From an uncultured Bacteroidales bacterium (GTDB lineage: Bacteria; Bacteroidota; Bacteroidia; Bacteroidales; Paludibacteraceae), in contig CAKZZM010000181.1 of the NCBI GenBank assembly GCA_937885465.1, positions 1-51,639 of the forward strand: a stretch of 51,639 nt of DNA, written 5' to 3'. The translations under genes and the position numbers were made by a program. How positions within the stretch are numbered: position 1 is the first letter of the stretch; each line of letters begins with the position of its first letter. Shown here piece after piece: positions 49,410 to 51,639 of the stretch. Under the pieces are notes generated by a model that was given only the letters and a program-made list of their open reading frames with translations, did not search any database and was not told the DNA's origin.

Positions 49410-51639
49410 CTATATTTCCAATCTTTGGAACACTTCTTTTAGTGTTGCCTCGTCTTGGATGAGGACATCTCGTCCTTTGGAGCCTTTGTTTGGTCCGACG
49501 ATACCGGCTGCCTCGAGTTGGTCGGTCAGTTTGCCGGCGCGGTTGTAGCCTATTTCGAAGGCTCGTTGCAGTTTACTTGTTGAGCCTTCCTGCTTATTAA
49601 CTACATAGGTTGCCACATCGCGGAACATCGGGTCAAGTCGCTTTAGATCAACCGAGCCCGGAGCGAGTGCTTCACCTTCGTTCTCTCCGCTTACATATTC
49701 AGGCAATTCGTATGGTCCGCTGTAGTGTTGCTGTTGCTCTATATGCTCAACTATGGCATCCACCTCAGGAGTATCGACGAATGCACATTGCACGCGGGTT
49801 ATGTTGCCGCTACCGGAGTAGAGCAGGTCTCCGCGACCAATCAGTTGGTCAGCTCCTTTGGCATCTAAGACGGTGCGGGAATCAACTACCGATTGTGTGC
49901 GTAGGGCGATACGAGTAGGGATATTGGCTTTGATAACGCCTGTTACAATATTGACGGAAGGTCGTTGTGTGGCGAGAATCATGTGCATACCCACTGCACG
50001 CGCCTTCTGCGTTATGCGGGCGATGGGTTGCTCAACTTGCTTGCCTGCCTGCATAATGAAGTCTCCATACTCGTCAATAACAATCACTATGTAAGGCAGA
50101 TATCGGTGGTGAAGCGAGTCTGCCACTAATTTAGCGGGATTGAGGCGACGGTTGATAAACTTATCGTTATAATCTTCGAGGGTACGCACACCGGCATCCA
50201 TAAGCAGTTTGTAGCGGTTCTCCATCTCGATAACGAGTGAGTTGAGGGTATCAATCACCTTAGAGCAGTCAGTGATAATAATATCGTTCGGTTCTACATC
50301 CGGCTGCGAGGCGAGATAGTGTCGCAGAAGAGGTTTGTAAGGAGCAAACTCCACCATCTTCGGATCGACCAACACCATTTTGAGTTCGGCGGGGTGCTTC
50401 TTATAAAGGAGTGAGGTTATTATGGTGTTTATGGCGACTGACTTACCTTGCCCTGTGGCACCGGCGACGAGCAGGTGTGGGGTTTTAGCAAGGTCAAACA
50501 TAAAAATCTCGTTGGTGATAGTTCGTCCGAGTGCAATAGGCAGACGCATCTTTTTCTCTTCTTGGAAGCGCTTAGATGCTACCACAGAGTGCATAGAAAC
50601 GGTTTGCGGTTTCTCGTTTGGCACTTCGATACCAACAGTACCTTTACCCGGCATAGGCGCAATAATACGGATACCGACAGCGGACAAGGAAAGCATAATA
50701 TCGCTTTCCAAGCTTTGTATCTTTGATATTCTAACACCTGCTTTGGGTACTACCTCATATAGGGTAACTGTCGGACCGACAGTGGCTTTGATGGAGTCTA
50801 TTTCAACGCCATAGTTGCGTAGAGTGGTAACTATTCGGTTGGCGTTGGCACGCTGCTCGTCTTGATCGATGATAGGAGCGTTCTCATTATCATAGACTTT
50901 AAGAAGGTCAAGTGACGGGAAATGATAATTCTCGAGGTCGGCGCGCGGGTCATACGGACCTAACTTGCGCAGCCACGCATCAGGATCGTTATCGTCTATT
51001 ATGTCGTCAATAATAGGTTTGGTGATTGTAAGGCCGGATTCGCCTTGTTTGTCAATCTCTTCTGTAGCGATAGTGGCAGGCGGTAGATTATTCGTATCGT
51101 CAGGGGCTGTTTCTTTCACCTGCTCGATGTCATCTTCGCTCTTATGTTCTTCCATTCCTTCGATGGTAAATGTAATCTCTTCACTTTCTCCTTTCATATC
51201 GGTGTTCTGTGCGGAATCAGTGAGGTCGGGGAAGTCTATTGTACCATCTTCGTTATCGTTCAATTCGATTATATCATCTTCTCCTTGTTCTTTGTCTGCT
51301 GTGTCTTCTGAGTCTTGAGATTTCTCTTTCTTCTTAAAGAGTGCTGCAAACGCTTTCCCCCATCGTTCTAATGTAGGTAGAGTATTAGGGTTGATAGCAA
51401 TGAAATAGGTTATAAGAGTAACAAAAAGGATAATAAGTGTTCCAATCCATTGAATTGAGGACACGAGCAGGTTATTCACTGCTTCGCCGTGTGCACCTCC
51501 GAGGCGGAAGAAGAGCGGCAGGTGGAACATATCTTGCACGAAGGCGGCAGTGATGGAAATCCAGAAAAGCCAGAACATACAATGGAAGAACGGTTCCCAA
51601 GTGCGCAGCCTGCGATACCTCATCAGGAAATATGCGTAA
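49410..51639 (-). CDS. ftsK: DNA translocase FtsK (5' end outside the window)
   Basis: At least 742 residues. The frame is open through the right edge, and the first membrane segments of FtsK are missing, so the ATG at 51623 is probably internal. Two visible membrane segments (FFHCMFWLFWISITAAFV and a second near 60) precede an acidic linker (about 100-215). The motor domain has Walker A GATGQGKSVAIN (near 390), Walker B IVIVIDEYGDFI and the ATQRPSVNIVTG block. The gamma winged-helix domain closes the protein. FtsK pumps DNA at the division septum and activates XerCD at dif. Confidence 0.93.
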   Translation of the reverse strand, partial: YAYFLMRYRRLRTWEPFFHCMFWLFWISITAAFVQDMFHLPLFFRLGGAHGEAVNNLLVSSIQWIGTLIILFVTLITYFIAINPNTLPTLERWGKAFAALFKKKEKSQDSEDTADKEQGEDDIIELNDNEDGTIDFPDLTDSAQNTDMKGESEEITFTIEGMEEHKSEDDIEQVKETAPDDTNNLPPATIATEEIDKQGESGLTITKPIIDDIIDDNDPDAWLRKLGPYDPRADLENYHFPSLDLLKVYDNENAPIIDQDEQRANANRIVTTLRNYGVEIDSIKATVGPTVTLYEVVPKAGVRISKIQSLESDIMLSLSAVGIRIIAPMPGKGTVGIEVPNEKPQTVSMHSVVASKRFQEEKKMRLPIALGRTITNEIFMFDLAKTPHLLVAGATGQGKSVAINTIITSLLYKKHPAELKMVLVDPKMVEFAPYKPLLRHYLASQPDVEPNDIIITDCSKVIDTLNSLVIEMENRYKLLMDAGVRTLEDYNDKFINRRLNPAKLVADSLHHRYLPYIVIVIDEYGDFIMQAGKQVEQPIARITQKARAVGMHMILATQRPSVNIVTGVIKANIPTRIALRTQSVVDSRTVLDAKGADQLIGRGDLLYSGSGNITRVQCAFVDTPEVDAIVEHIEQQQHYSGPYELPEYVSGENEGEALAPGSVDLKRLDPMFRDVATYVVNKQEGSTSKLQRAFEIGYNRAGKLTDQLEAAGIVGPNKGSKGRDVLIQDEATLKEVFQRLEI

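Overview
The window is bacterial chromosome from a member of the Bacteroidota, most likely Bacteroidales. Three things support this. Promoters have the lineage-specific form (TTG or TTTG about 20 bp before TAnnTTTG) in front of tRNAs, recA, secG, deoC and others. Most genes lack a Shine-Dalgarno sequence, and rpsU is the expected exception. The gene content is typical of the group: PPi-dependent phosphofructokinase, DUF4954, DUF4924, a fused NfnAB, a C69 dipeptidase, a GH3-family protein and the recA / sigma-54 activator / lptE / secG cluster. No species can be named from the sequence alone.

Layout. Bases 1-4512 are an accessory patch: two AlbA_2 (Schlafen-like) ATP-binding regulators with in-frame 12-bp tandem repeats, a truncated third AlbA_2 gene, a 54-bp direct repeat flanking the pair, and other repeat debris. 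Bases 4513-10466 (minus) hold a compact set: pfp, a TPR-like exported protein, an exported hydrolase, an MscS channel and an RluA-type pseudouridine synthase. Bases 10671-20240 (plus) hold tRNA-Lys, DUF4954, panD, tgt-lptG, a C69 dipeptidase, pepD and eno. Bases 20320-23247 (minus) hold an SpmAB-like membrane protein, tcdA, a DUF2461 protein and tRNA-Arg. These are followed by RNase H1 (plus), then htpG and a secreted pectate lyase (minus).

Bases 28348-32034 (plus) form recA, a sigma-54-type activator, lptE, a TPR-like gene and secG. Bases 32064-35515 (minus) are htrA translationally coupled to an unusual aroA-glycosyltransferase fusion. Bases 35681-42318 (plus) carry deoC, nfnAB, tRNA-Gln, rplY, pth, an S4 protein, DUF4924 and nth. 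The remainder is glyA (minus), a GH3 protein, tRNA-Leu, rpsU and pnp (plus), and then lolA and ftsK (minus, 5' end outside the window).

Most genes are housekeeping. The less expected signals are: (1) a dispersed hairpin repeat (11 copies, both strands) whose variant copies keep the stem by compensatory change and which enters the lptE reading frame; (2) a second 24-bp repeat interleaved with it; (3) the AroA-GT2 fusion; (4) a consensus sigma-54 promoter on htrA, in the same window as an activator whose GAFTGA loop reads GSFTDA; (5) the AlbA_2 locus with tandem-repeat linkers; (6) a probably leaderless GH3 transcript.
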